From: Verrucomicrobiaceae bacterium
GTDB lineage: Bacteria; Verrucomicrobiota; Verrucomicrobiia; Verrucomicrobiales; Akkermansiaceae
DNA: 44,044 nt
Direction: 5' to 3'
Assembly: GCA_027484055.1 (NCBI GenBank)
Contig: JAIXQH010000003.1
Span: forward strand, 1-44,044
Translations under genes and position numbers: made by a program
Notes under the pieces: generated by a model
Told to the model about the DNA's origin: nothing
Seen by the model: only the letters and a program-made list of their open reading frames with translations
The model's database searches: none
Part shown: piece by piece, positions 1 through 8,384 of the stretch
Numbering within the stretch: position 1 is the first letter of the stretch
Layout: every line of letters starts with the position of its first letter

Positions 1-1826
1 ACGGTCTTAGTGCGGGGAATGACGGTAACTTTACGGCTGATTTCGGTAACGGGACTGCCGTCTGCGGGAGTGAATGTCGCGCGGATGACCTCCTCGCCTG
101 CTTGCTTGAAGCGGCGGATTACGTCCTGGCCCGCTGGGAGATTCTGCTCTTTTCCATCTAGGATTAGGCGGCTAGTTCCGGGCTTGTCGGCTTGCACGCT
201 CAGCCGCAAGGCATCGCCTTCCCGGACGATTAGGTCGCCGATTTGAAATAGATTGGAGGTGACCCATTTCACGGAGGAAGTGAGGGGCATACCGCCGTTT
301 TCGACGGTGGCAGCGAGGGAGAGGGGAGCTCCGTCTTCTGGGAGCGGGACGTCTGCCCAGCCTTGGTTCGCGCCGATGGGCAGGAGCGGGATCTTGGTTT
401 TTTTGCCGATTGAAAGAGCCGGTAGCAGCGTGCTTCTCACGGTCAGTTCGACGCAGGCAGGGGAGGTGTTGCTGCTGCCGATGCCGCGAGAGAAGTGATT
501 GCTTGTTGCGAGCTTGGCGAGCAGATGGTCTTGAGACTCGCCAGCTAGGACGGGTTGCAGACTGATCCTGAAAATCCTGACTAAAGTGGGGCCCGCTGTG
601 GCGCGGAGTTGGAGACGGAGGGTATGGGAACCTTTGGGGAGTGCTGGTGAAATGAAGGCGAAATGCCCAAGGCCCATGGACATACTGAGAACGGGTGTGT
701 CAGCGAGGCGTTGGCCATCGACCCACCATTCAAAAGTGTTCAGACACTCGACGGCATCATATGCCGTGAATTGCACATCCCCGGTGACGAGATGGAAACC
801 GGATTGCGCGGTGGCGACGCGCCACTCGATGGAGCCGTAGCCGTTGGCGTTGACGAGTGCTGGGAAGCTGGGATCTGGACTGGGCTCGATGTTGGGAATT
901 TCCTGTTCATAGCTACCGGCTTCCTTCCGCGCCCAGCCGTAGGTTAGGGGCTTACCTGCGAAAAGGTCGAGGGTGACGGCTGGTCCCGTGGGTGGTTTTT
1001 TGGCGAGGGGTGAGGAGCCAAGTAGCTCCACTTCATGGAAGTCTGAGACGCCATCTGCATCGGTATCCGCGAGCTTGGGGGAGGTGCCTGCGAGGAATTC
1101 TTTGTCATTAGTCAAGCCGTCGAAGTCCGAGTCACCGCAGGCGAAGTCTCTCGTGACGGTGCCGGAGACTTGGAGGCCATGTTCCTTTTCCCAGTCATCT
1201 GGGAGATCGTCATGGTCATCGTCGCTATCCGGGAAGGTGAACGACTCCATGAGCCGGGCCGGCACAGGCTCTTTGCTTCCATCCGGGCGGATCCATTCGA
1301 ATGAGAAGCCAGCGTCTTTGCGTTCTTGGTAGAAAATGATTTCAAAAAACCGTGATTTCCCGGCGTCGAGAGACACGGCCTCACTGAGTGGGAAAATCTC
1401 CGGTCTGCCTAAATCGATGGGTTCCCCGAGCATTGCGAGTCCACCGCTCGCGAGCACCTTTGCGCCGAGCACGGTCTCGTCGTTGGACAGGGAAAACTGC
1501 ACGGTCCCTTGGCCTTTCACGTGGAAACGATAAAGGCCGCTTTGCTCAGGTGTGAGATAGCCACGGAGTTTGTGAATGGCACTGACCATGCCGGGGGTGG
1601 GTCTGGCGCCGTCTGCGAGTCCACTGCGCGGTGCAGGCCGGGTGAGGTGTTCGTGGGCGAGGCGTTTATAGGCGAGCCGTTTGAATTGCCGTTTCGACTC
1701 ATTTCGGGATGTGGGCCATGTTTCCACCCAGAGCTTCCCAACTTGGCGCTCTCCCGGCTCTGCGGCTACGATTCCTGAGCCACTTAGGGCGATGAAACAT
1801 AGAATCGAGCGATTCAGAAAATTCAT
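1..1826 (-). CDS. Secreted PA14-like protein with calcium-binding (thrombospondin type 3-like) repeats, 3' end outside window
   Basis: The minus-strand frame is open without a stop from the ATG at 1826 to the left edge, about 608 codons, so the C-terminus lies outside the window. The N-terminus (MNFLNRSILCFIALSGSGIVAA) is a signal peptide. Residues about 70-200 resemble a PA14-type beta module (a YRFHVKG strand, then EIIFYQERKDAGFSFEW). Asp-rich repeats follow (DSDDDHDDLPDDWEKEHGL, then DSDFDGLTNDKEF, then DTDADGVSDFHE), typical of thrombospondin type 3/dockerin-like calcium loops. The rest is beta-rich and Ig-like. It is probably exported and may bind carbohydrate at the cell surface, which is inferred from PA14 families. 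It is divergent from the PDZ gene at 1891. Exact function is unknown; I am confident of the coding frame, less so of the domain names. Confidence 0.75.
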   Translation of the reverse strand, partial: MNFLNRSILCFIALSGSGIVAAEPGERQVGKLWVETWPTSRNESKRQFKRLAYKRLAHEHLTRPAPRSGLADGARPTPGMVSAIHKLRGYLTPEQSGLYRFHVKGQGTVQFSLSNDETVLGAKVLASGGLAMLGEPIDLGRPEIFPLSEAVSLDAGKSRFFEIIFYQERKDAGFSFEWIRPDGSKEPVPARLMESFTFPDSDDDHDDLPDDWEKEHGLQVSGTVTRDFACGDSDFDGLTNDKEFLAGTSPKLADTDADGVSDFHEVELLGSSPLAKKPPTGPAVTLDLFAGKPLTYGWARKEAGSYEQEIPNIEPSPDPSFPALVNANGYGSIEWRVATAQSGFHLVTGDVQFTAYDAVECLNTFEWWVDGQRLADTPVLSMSMGLGHFAFISPALPKGSHTLRLQLRATAGPTLVRIFRISLQPVLAGESQDHLLAKLATSNHFSRGIGSSNTSPACVELTVRSTLLPALSIGKKTKIPLLPIGANQGWADVPLPEDGAPLSLAATVENGGMPLTSSVKWVTSNLFQIGDLIVREGDALRLSVQADKPGTSRLILDGKEQNLPAGQDVIRRFKQAGEEVIRATFTPADGSPVTEISRKVTVIPRTKT

Positions 1827-1890
1827 GCGGGTATCCTGAATCCAAGATGCACCTTGGCAAGACGGACTTCTTTCCGGCAAACTGCTGGGG

Positions 1891-2508
1891 ATGAGTCACC
1901 TCTCTGCATGTCTCTGTTTCTCCGCGATCTTGGGGAGTGGCTTGGACGCTGCACCGGAACCACAAATTGTGACACTGGTGGCAGAGCTGGCGGATCCGTC
2001 ATTTACCGCCCGCGAGAAGGCGGCCCATGACCTCGGGGAGCTGGGTAAAAAGCAGCGTGGCGAAGTCGAGTCCGCCTTGGTGGATGCCTATCTGCACTCG
2101 GATGATCCGGAAGTGCGGTTTAGGAGTCGTGAAATTCTGACCGGCCTGTTTGCCAATTCGCTGGGATACCTCGGCATCAAATTCGCCAGGCGCGAGCACT
2201 TGAATGCGGATGGTGAAAAACAATGGGGCATCGTCATCAATGAATTGCAAAAGGATTCCCCAGCGCTCAAGGCGAAGTTACGTGCAGGGGACATCATCTT
2301 GAAAATGAATGGGAACCCGTTCGGCCCGACTGCGGACTTGGATTTCTCGAAGCAGGTGAAGGAGACCGGCACGGGGCAGACCATTGATTTACAAATCGAG
2401 CGGGACGGGGAGTCGATCCGGACGAAGGTGATTTTAGGCGCTTGGCCGAATCCACTGACGGCGGCGGAGGCGAGTGCCTTGTTCGAGAGTAAGCTGCGCA
2501 AGCGCTGA
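1891..2508 (+). CDS. Exported PDZ-domain protein with HEAT-like N-terminal helices
   Basis: This 205-aa protein begins with a likely signal peptide (MSHLSACLCFSAILGSGLDAA). Residues about 25-90 are helical and HEAT-repeat-like (ELADPSFTAREKAAHDLGELG, then DDPEVRFRSREIL). Residues about 95-195 form a PDZ domain: GYLGIKF, then GIVINELQKDSPALKAKL, RAGDIILKMNG, and a closing strand IDLQIERDGE. PDZ domains bind C-terminal or extended peptides. No protease domain is present, so it is an adaptor-like periplasmic protein rather than a DegP-type enzyme. Such short HEAT/PDZ proteins occur in Verrucomicrobiota and Planctomycetota (from memory). The gene is convergent with the HAD gene, with one base between their stops. 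Confidence 0.7.
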   Translation: MSHLSACLCFSAILGSGLDAAPEPQIVTLVAELADPSFTAREKAAHDLGELGKKQRGEVESALVDAYLHSDDPEVRFRSREILTGLFANSLGYLGIKFARREHLNADGEKQWGIVINELQKDSPALKAKLRAGDIILKMNGNPFGPTADLDFSKQVKETGTGQTIDLQIERDGESIRTKVILGAWPNPLTAAEASALFESKLRKR

Positions 2509-2509
2509 C

Positions 2510-3148
2510 TCAACTCGCCTCACCGAGCAGCTGGAGGAAATCACTCGGAGTGTCGAACAGGTAATTCGGCGCTGAAGCAGCGAGGGATTCGCGGGAATTA
2601 AAGCCCCATGTGACGGCGGCGATGGGGATGCCGGCTTTTTGCGAAGCTTTCACGTCGCGAAGCTCGTCACCGATGTAGAGTAGCTCCTCGGGCTTGAGGG
2701 AAAAGGTCTTACGGATGGCCTTGAGATGCTTGGCCTTGCCGGTGAGCTTGGAGGTGGAGGAAATGAAATCGAACTGTTCGCGCAGCCCATGGTTGCGGAG
2801 GAAGAGATCGACATTCGCCGTGGCATTTGAGGTGAGGACACCGAAGCTGCGGACGTGCTTGCGGAGCTCCACGAGGATCTCTGCCATGCCGGGGATGAGC
2901 TGGAGCTGGTTGATATTTCCCCGCATCATGCTGGTGCCACGGCTGATGAGTGCTGGGACGCGGCGCTTGGGGATGTTCAGATGCTCGAGGAGTTCCTTCA
3001 GCGAGAGGTGGCGGAGGTGGTCTAACTCATGAGCTGCGACTTGGCGGAGTCCGTAGTCGGGGGCGAGTTGGTTGTAGATGAGGCGTGTCTCGCCCAGGGT
3101 ATCGGCGATGGTGCCGTCGAAATCGAAGACTAGGGATTTATAAATCAT
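2510..3148 (-). CDS. HAD-superfamily phosphatase, phosphoglycolate-phosphatase-like
   Basis: This 212-aa protein is a haloacid-dehalogenase-type hydrolase. Motif I is FDFDGTIADT near the N-terminus, with the nucleophile Asp and the acid/base Asp two residues later. Motif II is GVLTSNA. Motif III has Lys in SKLTGKAKHL, and motif IV is YIGDELRDVKAS. An alpha-helical cap lies between motifs I and II, as in Gph/PGMB-type enzymes, so a small phosphorylated metabolite is the likely substrate. I chose the ATG at 3148 because it puts MIYKSLVFDFDGT at the N-terminus and avoids overlapping tsaD. An upstream ATG at 3214 would add 22 non-homologous residues inside tsaD. It lies 34 bp downstream of tsaD on the same strand. 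The exact substrate cannot be read from the sequence. Confidence 0.8.
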   Translation of the reverse strand: MIYKSLVFDFDGTIADTLGETRLIYNQLAPDYGLRQVAAHELDHLRHLSLKELLEHLNIPKRRVPALISRGTSMMRGNINQLQLIPGMAEILVELRKHVRSFGVLTSNATANVDLFLRNHGLREQFDFISSTSKLTGKAKHLKAIRKTFSLKPEELLYIGDELRDVKASQKAGIPIAAVTWGFNSRESLAASAPNYLFDTPSDFLQLLGEAS

Positions 3149-3182
3149 CGGTATAAGTTTTAAAAAACCACAGCAGGCTGAG

Positions 3183-4190
3183 TTAAACGAGCGGTAAATT
3201 GGGGTGAATGTCATCTTCCAGTGCTGAGCACTCGCCAGCTAGGTGGCGGAGTAGCGCGGCGAAGGCGATCATGGCTGCATTGTCCGTGCAAAAGGCGGGG
3301 GGAGCGAGGATGAGTTGATAGTTTGCAGCCGCGCAGGCCTTTTCAAAGGCGGAGCGGAGCGCGAGATTGAGACTCACTCCGCCGGAGAGGGCGATCCGGT
3401 GGTGGCCTGTCTCCTTGGCTGCACGGAGAGTTTTCTGGACGAGGATGTCGATGACGGCTTGTTGAAATGAAGCGGCGAGATCGGCGACGGGGAGGGGACT
3501 GGGGGATTTTTGGAGGGTGTAGAGGACGGCCGTTTTCAGACCAGAAAAGGAAAAGTCATGGTGAGGATCATGCAGCATGGAACGTGGGAAATCGTAGGCT
3601 TGCGGATCGCCAGTCCGGGCGATTTTTTCAATTTCTGGTCCACCAGGGTAGCAGAGACCTAGCATTTTCCCCACTTTATCAAAGGCCTCTCCCGCTGCGT
3701 CATCCCGGGTGCTGCCGATTTTCTGGTAACGGCCAGCACCTTGCACATCAAGCAAGAGCGTATGACCACCGGAGACGATCAGCGCGAGGTGTGCTGGTAC
3801 GGAAGTCTGCTGGAGAAAGGGAGAAAGCAGGTGTCCTTCGAGGTGATTGATGCCAAGGAATGGCCGCCGAGTCGCGCAGGCCATGCCTTTCGCCGCCGTG
3901 CTGCCGATCAGCAGCGAGGAGGCGAGGCCCGGGCCATTTGTAGCAGCGAAGGCGTCGATTTCCGTCAGGGATACCCCGGCTGTCGTCAGTGCTTTCTCCA
4001 CCAAGCCACGTAAGTGTAAGGAATGATTTCGCGAAGCCAGCTCAGGAACCACGCCGCCGTGTTCGCGGTGGAGGAGGATCTGGGACGCGACTTCCGAGGC
4101 TAGCACTTGGGTCTGCACGCCAGGTGAGCCACGGACGATGGCCACGGCAGTTTCGTCACAGGAAGATTCGATCGCTAAGAGCAGGGCCAC
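3183..4190 (-). CDS. tsaD: tRNA N6-adenosine threonylcarbamoyltransferase TsaD
   Basis: This 335-aa protein matches the Kae1/TsaD/YgjD family over its full length. The N-terminus is ALLLAIESSCDETAVAIV. The iron-binding His pair is in INHLEGHLLSP (His116, His120). The ATP-binding motifs are VSGGHTLLL, GEAFDKVGKMLGL, YPGGPEIEK and a C-terminal LSGGVSLN, then CTDNAAMIA. TsaD, with TsaB and TsaE, transfers threonylcarbamoyl from TC-AMP to A37 of tRNAs reading ANN codons. It acts in the cytoplasm and is essential in most bacteria. tsaB and tsaE are not in this window. It is same-strand with the HAD gene downstream and separated from the antiporter gene by 48 bp. Confidence 0.95.
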   Translation of the reverse strand: MALLLAIESSCDETAVAIVRGSPGVQTQVLASEVASQILLHREHGGVVPELASRNHSLHLRGLVEKALTTAGVSLTEIDAFAATNGPGLASSLLIGSTAAKGMACATRRPFLGINHLEGHLLSPFLQQTSVPAHLALIVSGGHTLLLDVQGAGRYQKIGSTRDDAAGEAFDKVGKMLGLCYPGGPEIEKIARTGDPQAYDFPRSMLHDPHHDFSFSGLKTAVLYTLQKSPSPLPVADLAASFQQAVIDILVQKTLRAAKETGHHRIALSGGVSLNLALRSAFEKACAAANYQLILAPPAFCTDNAAMIAFAALLRHLAGECSALEDDIHPNLPLV

Positions 4191-4238
4191 GCGTTGGTTC
4201 TTAAAGGAACGGAGGGTAGAAATCCGATTAAAAAATTC

Positions 4239-5981
4239 TCAAGGAATGTCCATGGCGTCACCGACGACTTCTTCTGGGTTGATATCGGCGCGTTCGTAGG
4301 AAGAAATCGCCGCCCGGACCATGGCTACGGCACTTTCCCGCTCATCGTGGATCACCTGCACGCCAAGCTCCCGGAGGCGCAGGACTTCGTCGTGAAATTT
4401 CGCCCGCCCGAAGATGCAGATTCCGCTGTTCCGCTGGCGGACAAGTGGCACGGCGATGCAGGTCAGATTCACGGCTGGGAAGGTGAAGGCCACCAGTCGG
4501 GCACGGCCGATGCCCGCGAGATCGAGCGCTTCTGCATGGGTCGCATCGGCAAACAGGACCGGCTGTCCCTCGCGCTTTAAGGTGCGGACCGTCTCGGAAT
4601 TTTGCTCCATGACCAGCGTATCCACGCCGCAGCGCTTGAGCGCTTCATTCAGCGAGCGGCCAACAGGGCCATAGCCGCAGATGATCGCGTGATCGCGGAT
4701 TTCCTTGATCATTTTACTAGGCTTCAGGGCACTGGGCGTGAGCTTCCGCACTGCGAAAATCCCTTTCCGCTCCAGCCATTTCCCGAATGGGTTCGCCGCG
4801 CGCATCAGCGACGGAACCACGGCCATGGTGACTGCGGTGCAGAGTAAAAGCATCTGTTCGACACTCGCATCCAGCGGCCGGTAGCCGCCTGCCTTGCCGA
4901 TCAATACCAGTGAAAACTCCCCGGTGCTGGCCAAGCTACCCGCCGCTAACAGCGCGGGGCGACCCGGTATTTTGATCCATTTCAGGACGCTGAAAACGAT
5001 GAGTCCCTTCACCAGTAAAATCAAAATACTGCCGACCACAATCTGCGGCCACTGGCTTGCTAGCACCGACAAATCGATCATCAAGCCTACCGAGATGAAG
5101 AAAATCGCCAAGAATAGATCTTTAAACGGCAAGATATCCGACAAAATGCGGTGGCTGTAAATCGACTCGCTCACCACCAAGCCCGCCGCGAAGGCACCCA
5201 GCGCGAGTGATAAATTCAACGCTCCGCCCGCGAAGGCCACCCCTGCACAGAGGCCGATCACCGTCAGGGTGAAAAGCTCCCGACTCCGAGTCGCCGCGAC
5301 CGCATGGAGCAGGGGCGTGAGGCCGTAGCGCCCCAGTAACCAGGCACCGATGAGGAATAAACTCCCTTTCAACAACGCGCTGCCGATCTGCCCTGCTGCT
5401 GAGCCTTCGCCTTGGCCATACAGTGCAGGCATGACCAAGAAGAATAAGATGACCAAGACATCTTGAAACAGGGCGATCCCTAAGCTGGCACGTGCGCCGG
5501 GATTGTTATGCTGTCCGAGGCTTTCGAAGGACATCATCGCCACGGCCGTCGAGCTCAGGCCGACCGCCACACCCAGCACGATGCTGTCGGCGATTGGAAA
5601 TCCGAAGGCTCTAGCCAGCACGCCGACGATGGTCGCCGTGATCCCCATTTGCAGACCGCCACCGATGAGGGCGGTGCGCCATAAATGTTTGAATTCACTC
5701 AGGGAGAACTCGATGCCTAGGGTGAACATCAATAAAACCACGCCGATTTCCGCGAAATTGGTAATCACGGGATTCCCCTTATCCAGGCCTGTCATCCACA
5801 AGAGACCGAAGTTACCGATCAAGACCCCACTCAATAAATAACCGACGAGTAAACTCTGCTTAAACTTCACCAACACCAGCGAAACCAATACCGCCAAGAC
5901 TAACACCAGAGTCAGCAGTGCGAAGAGTGGCGAGATGTCTGCGACTCCAGCGGCTAAAAACAGGCATTTCGTTAAATCCAT
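4239..5981 (-). CDS. CPA2 cation:proton antiporter (KefB/RosB-like) with C-terminal TrkA-N/RCK domain
   Basis: This 580-aa integral membrane protein has about 12 hydrophobic segments over residues 15-410. Typical motifs include LVGYLLSGVLIG, EIGVVLLMFTLGIEFS, GLSSTAVAMM, FQDVLVILFF and LALGAFAAGLVVSES. From about residue 430 there is a soluble RCK_N/TrkA-N Rossmann domain (IICGYGPVGRSL, followed by FADATHAEAL) that should sense nucleotide or redox ligands. KefB/KefC and RosB proteins exchange K+ or Na+ for H+. The ATG at 5981 is preceded by GGGGGA and starts directly before the first membrane segment. A longer frame to 6200 would overlap the divergent exonuclease gene and adds unrelated Arg-rich sequence. 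The transported ion is not certain. Confidence 0.88.
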   Translation of the reverse strand: MDLTKCLFLAAGVADISPLFALLTLVLVLAVLVSLVLVKFKQSLLVGYLLSGVLIGNFGLLWMTGLDKGNPVITNFAEIGVVLLMFTLGIEFSLSEFKHLWRTALIGGGLQMGITATIVGVLARAFGFPIADSIVLGVAVGLSSTAVAMMSFESLGQHNNPGARASLGIALFQDVLVILFFLVMPALYGQGEGSAAGQIGSALLKGSLFLIGAWLLGRYGLTPLLHAVAATRSRELFTLTVIGLCAGVAFAGGALNLSLALGAFAAGLVVSESIYSHRILSDILPFKDLFLAIFFISVGLMIDLSVLASQWPQIVVGSILILLVKGLIVFSVLKWIKIPGRPALLAAGSLASTGEFSLVLIGKAGGYRPLDASVEQMLLLCTAVTMAVVPSLMRAANPFGKWLERKGIFAVRKLTPSALKPSKMIKEIRDHAIICGYGPVGRSLNEALKRCGVDTLVMEQNSETVRTLKREGQPVLFADATHAEALDLAGIGRARLVAFTFPAVNLTCIAVPLVRQRNSGICIFGRAKFHDEVLRLRELGVQVIHDERESAVAMVRAAISSYERADINPEEVVGDAMDIP

Positions 5982-6074
5982 TTCCCCCACATCCTCTGAA
6001 CTTCGAGAGGAAGCGCAAAGGAGAAAATCGCGAGGCTTGCATCGTCGCACTTGGGATCTGAGGATCATGCGGTC

Positions 6075-6686
6075 ATGACACTCGTCCACCATGCACGATT
6101 CACCGCCATCGACTTCGAGTCCACGGGTGCGGCGCCAGGGCGGACCGACCACCCGGTGCAAGTCGGCCTCGCGACTTGGTCTGCTGCGCAAGGGCACCAC
6201 GGCGCATTCGTTTCCTATTTATCCACCGACCAACCGATCCAGCGGACGGCCCACAAAGTCCACGGCATAGGCCCAGAGCGGCTGTTGGACGCACCCTCGC
6301 TGCTGATGTTGTGGCCGGATTTGAAATCACGTCTCGCTGGTGCCGTCGTCGTCGCCCACGGCAAGGGCACGGAAAAGCGCTTCCTCCGCGCCTTCCCCGG
6401 GCATGGATTTGGCCCTTGGCTCGACACCTTGTTGCTCGCCCGTGCCGCTTGGCCCAGCATGCCGGATCACTCGTTAGGTGCGCTTTGTGAAAGCCATGGA
6501 CTGACCGCGCAAGTGCGAGCACTGGTCCCCGGGAAATCGTGGCATGATGCGCTTTTCGACGCGGTCGCCTCTCTCGTTTTACTCACCCATCTGGTCGAGA
6601 CCCACGCGCTGCAAGATCACCCGATCCTTGCTCTCACCCAGCCGGACACCTCCACCTGGCACCAATCCCGCCGCTCTTTGTCATGA
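6075..6686 (+). CDS. DEDDh 3'-5' exonuclease (DnaQ/PolC-exo-like)
   Basis: This 203-aa protein has the RNase T/DnaQ exonuclease fold. Exo I is TAIDFESTG (Asp13 and Glu15). Exo II is in AVVVAHGKGTEKRFL. Exo III is SWHDALFDAVASL, where the His and second Asp five residues apart mark the DEDDh type. Between them are YLSTDQPIQRTAHKVHGI and LGALCESHGL, as in proofreading and epsilon-like domains. It would remove nucleotides from 3' ends of DNA or RNA. The length suggests a stand-alone nuclease rather than a polymerase subunit. I chose the ATG at 6075 over 6051 because eight fewer residues still leave a normal first strand. It overlaps the next gene by 4 bp (ATGA), so the two are probably co-transcribed. 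Confidence 0.83.
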   Translation: MTLVHHARFTAIDFESTGAAPGRTDHPVQVGLATWSAAQGHHGAFVSYLSTDQPIQRTAHKVHGIGPERLLDAPSLLMLWPDLKSRLAGAVVVAHGKGTEKRFLRAFPGHGFGPWLDTLLLARAAWPSMPDHSLGALCESHGLTAQVRALVPGKSWHDALFDAVASLVLLTHLVETHALQDHPILALTQPDTSTWHQSRRSLS

Positions 6687-7405
6687 ACCTATTATTTCTC
6701 CTCGTCTTGCTGCTCGTCGCTGGACCGCTCACGGCACAAGAACCCTCCGCAGACCCAGATGCCGAGTTGGTGCGCACACTCTTGGGGGAAAAGTTGGCCG
6801 ATCGGACCTTTTCCTTCGCCACCGTCGCCGAGGCCTGCTCGGGGAAACGGGTGCTGCCACTCACTAGCGACCCTGCTCACCTTCGAGTGACCGAGGCGAT
6901 TGGCAAGGCGCTGAAACTCACACTCGCAGAGCTGAATTCCCCCAGCTCGCCAGTCCGCGCCCTCAGACGGATCAATGAGGCCTCGCGCTTTTTTGAAGAT
7001 GGCATCCACAAGCACCTCAACGAAGTCCCCGGCATCCTCTGCGATGTCCCGCCCACTCGCTCGGGTGAGCACCAGCGCTCAGGCTACCCAGATCTTCGGA
7101 TCGTGGATACGGCATCGAAGTTGGTATTCTATTTAGACCCCAAACTCGTCGAACAAGGCTCTGCGACCAGCACTTTCCGCACGTTTTACTTCGAGCCGAA
7201 AAATGAAACCCTCAAAATCACCGAGGACGCCATCCACCTGCTTGTCGGCATCGAGCATGATGGCAAGGAATCCGAATGGGCCTTCACCGGCTGGCGTTTG
7301 ATCGATCTCTCAACCCTCCGCGTGCGGCTTAAAGCTGAGTTCCAAGCGTCGAATGCGGATCTCTACCGAAAAACCGAGCTTTCCCTCCCTTCATCCGTTC
7401 ACTAA
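6683..7405 (+). CDS. Uncharacterised exported protein with a PD-(D/E)XK-like pattern
   Basis: This 240-aa protein starts with a clear signal peptide (MNLLFLLVLLLVAGPLTAQ). I do not recognise the family. Its central region reads SGYPDLRIVDT, then KLVFYLDPKLVE: a Pro-Asp (136-137), a hydrophobic strand, then Asp-x-Lys (152-154). A Glu-bearing helix (RFFEDGIHKHLNE, about 103-115) lies upstream. This is the spacing of the PD-(D/E)XK nuclease core, but the export signal makes a DNA-cutting role uncertain. The C-terminal half is beta-rich and ends in a basic tail. Its start codon overlaps the exonuclease stop by 4 bp, so the two are translationally coupled. mntR follows 13 bp later. It may be lineage-restricted. 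Confidence 0.75.
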   Translation: MNLLFLLVLLLVAGPLTAQEPSADPDAELVRTLLGEKLADRTFSFATVAEACSGKRVLPLTSDPAHLRVTEAIGKALKLTLAELNSPSSPVRALRRINEASRFFEDGIHKHLNEVPGILCDVPPTRSGEHQRSGYPDLRIVDTASKLVFYLDPKLVEQGSATSTFRTFYFEPKNETLKITEDAIHLLVGIEHDGKESEWAFTGWRLIDLSTLRVRLKAEFQASNADLYRKTELSLPSSVH

Positions 7406-7418
7406 GGTCCACCAACCC

Positions 7419-7871
7419 ATGACTCAAACTCCCCGGCGCACCAGCGGCTCGACCGCCATGGATGACTATCTCGAGCAGATCCTTCACCTGATCAAAGAAA
7501 AAGGCTACGCCCGCGCGGTCGATATCTCACAAAAGCTCAATATCTCACAGGCCAGCGTCACCAACATGCTCCAGCGGCTTGATGGAGAAGGCCTCGTCAA
7601 TCACGTGAAATACCGCGGCACCGTGCTCACAGATGAGGGCCACCGCATCGCCCAAGCCATCACCGAGCGCCACGAGACACTCACCCATTTCCTGCGGCTC
7701 TTCGGCATCGACGAGGAGACGATTTATAAAGACGTGGAAGGCATGGAGCACCACGTTTCCCGACCTACGCTCGATGTGATCCGCGCCGTCGCCGCAGCCC
7801 TAGAAGCAGACCCCGCGCTCTTGCAACGCGTAAAAAATGAAGCAGCGGCGACTCAGCGAGGCTTATTGTAA
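7419..7871 (+). CDS. mntR: MntR/DtxR-family manganese-responsive transcriptional repressor
   Basis: This 150-aa protein aligns from memory with Bacillus MntR along most of its length. A winged helix-turn-helix (MDDYLEQILHLIKEKGYARA, then LNISQASVTNMLQRLD, then KYRGTVLT) is followed by the dimerisation/metal domain ERHETLTHFLRLFGIDEETIYKD, then VEGMEHHVS. All metal-ligand equivalents are present: Asp16 and Glu19 near the N-terminus, His85 in ERHE, and Glu107, Glu110 and His111 in VEGMEHH. It should bind operators when loaded with Mn2+ and repress manganese uptake. No transporter gene is adjacent. The ATG at 7419 is preferred; an upstream in-frame ATG at 7353 lies inside the preceding gene. Confidence 0.92.
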   Translation: MTQTPRRTSGSTAMDDYLEQILHLIKEKGYARAVDISQKLNISQASVTNMLQRLDGEGLVNHVKYRGTVLTDEGHRIAQAITERHETLTHFLRLFGIDEETIYKDVEGMEHHVSRPTLDVIRAVAAALEADPALLQRVKNEAAATQRGLL

Positions 7872-8384
7872 CTCCGTCTCGTTTTTTGACATTAAAGCAA
7901 ACAAAGATCCCAACAAAGAGTCTTCGGAGAGCGTCGTCAGAATATTTGTGTTCATTGCGTTCTTTGTGGTTAAAATGGTTTGGTGATCTGACTCCAGCGA
8001 TTAAAACTCCGCGTCTCTGCGGCTCTGCGCGAGAAACTCTTCATCAGGGGGAAATTCTTGTTCGCTCTCAAACCGTACCGATCTCAACTCCCCGTCTTCC
8101 GATTCGTCCTCTAGGCGTACCGATTGCAGCTCTGGGCGTACCGATTCAATCTCCGATAGTACCGATTGCTTCTCCGGGCGTACCGATCATTCCTTCGCCC
8201 TTACCGATTGACTCTCAGGGTGTACCGATCCCATCTCCGCCAGTACCGATTGTTTCTCCAGTCATACCGATCTCATCTCCGCCCGTACCGACTGCCTCTC
8301 CGCTCCTGCCGCTGGGTGATTTCATGCGCCAGCCCGGCCTTTGTGGTTTGACTCTCTACCAGATTTTTGAACACTCCAACCGTT
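7872..8384. other. 513-bp gene-free region with repeats
   Basis: I see no convincing gene here. A frame from TTG 7886 to 8497 is open but runs into the next gene and consists of repeat sequence. The stretch holds two dispersed repeat fragments: 7945-7975, ending TGTGGTTAAAA, related to the right arm of the inverted repeat at 20953-20983; and 8007-8042, matching 30465-30499. It then carries the 21-bp tandem array at 8075-8305 and an 80-bp leader to the ATG at 8385. A transcript spanning it could be a long 5' leader or a separate RNA; this is inference. Confidence 0.6.
8075..8305. repeat. 21-bp tandem repeat array, 11 units, no indels
   Basis: Eleven consecutive 21-bp units lie head to tail with no length variation. 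Each begins GTACCGAT (T or C at base 9), followed by three variable bases, usually TCTCC or similar, then about four variable bases. A degenerate twelfth unit begins CTGCCG at 8306. CCG at bases 4-6 is invariant in all units, and base 3 is A in ten of twelve. Read in frame on the plus strand, units give V-P-I-x-S-P-x heptapeptides, but the third codon bases of Val and Pro are fixed while other positions drift, which favours a DNA or RNA role. The 21-bp period equals about two turns of B-DNA. The array is not a CRISPR: there are no unique spacers. Confidence 0.9.

Noticed and set aside
8075..8305. Possible CRISPR array
   Set aside because: Units are contiguous 21-mers with partly conserved halves; there are no 30-bp spacers, no long identical repeats and no cas genes.
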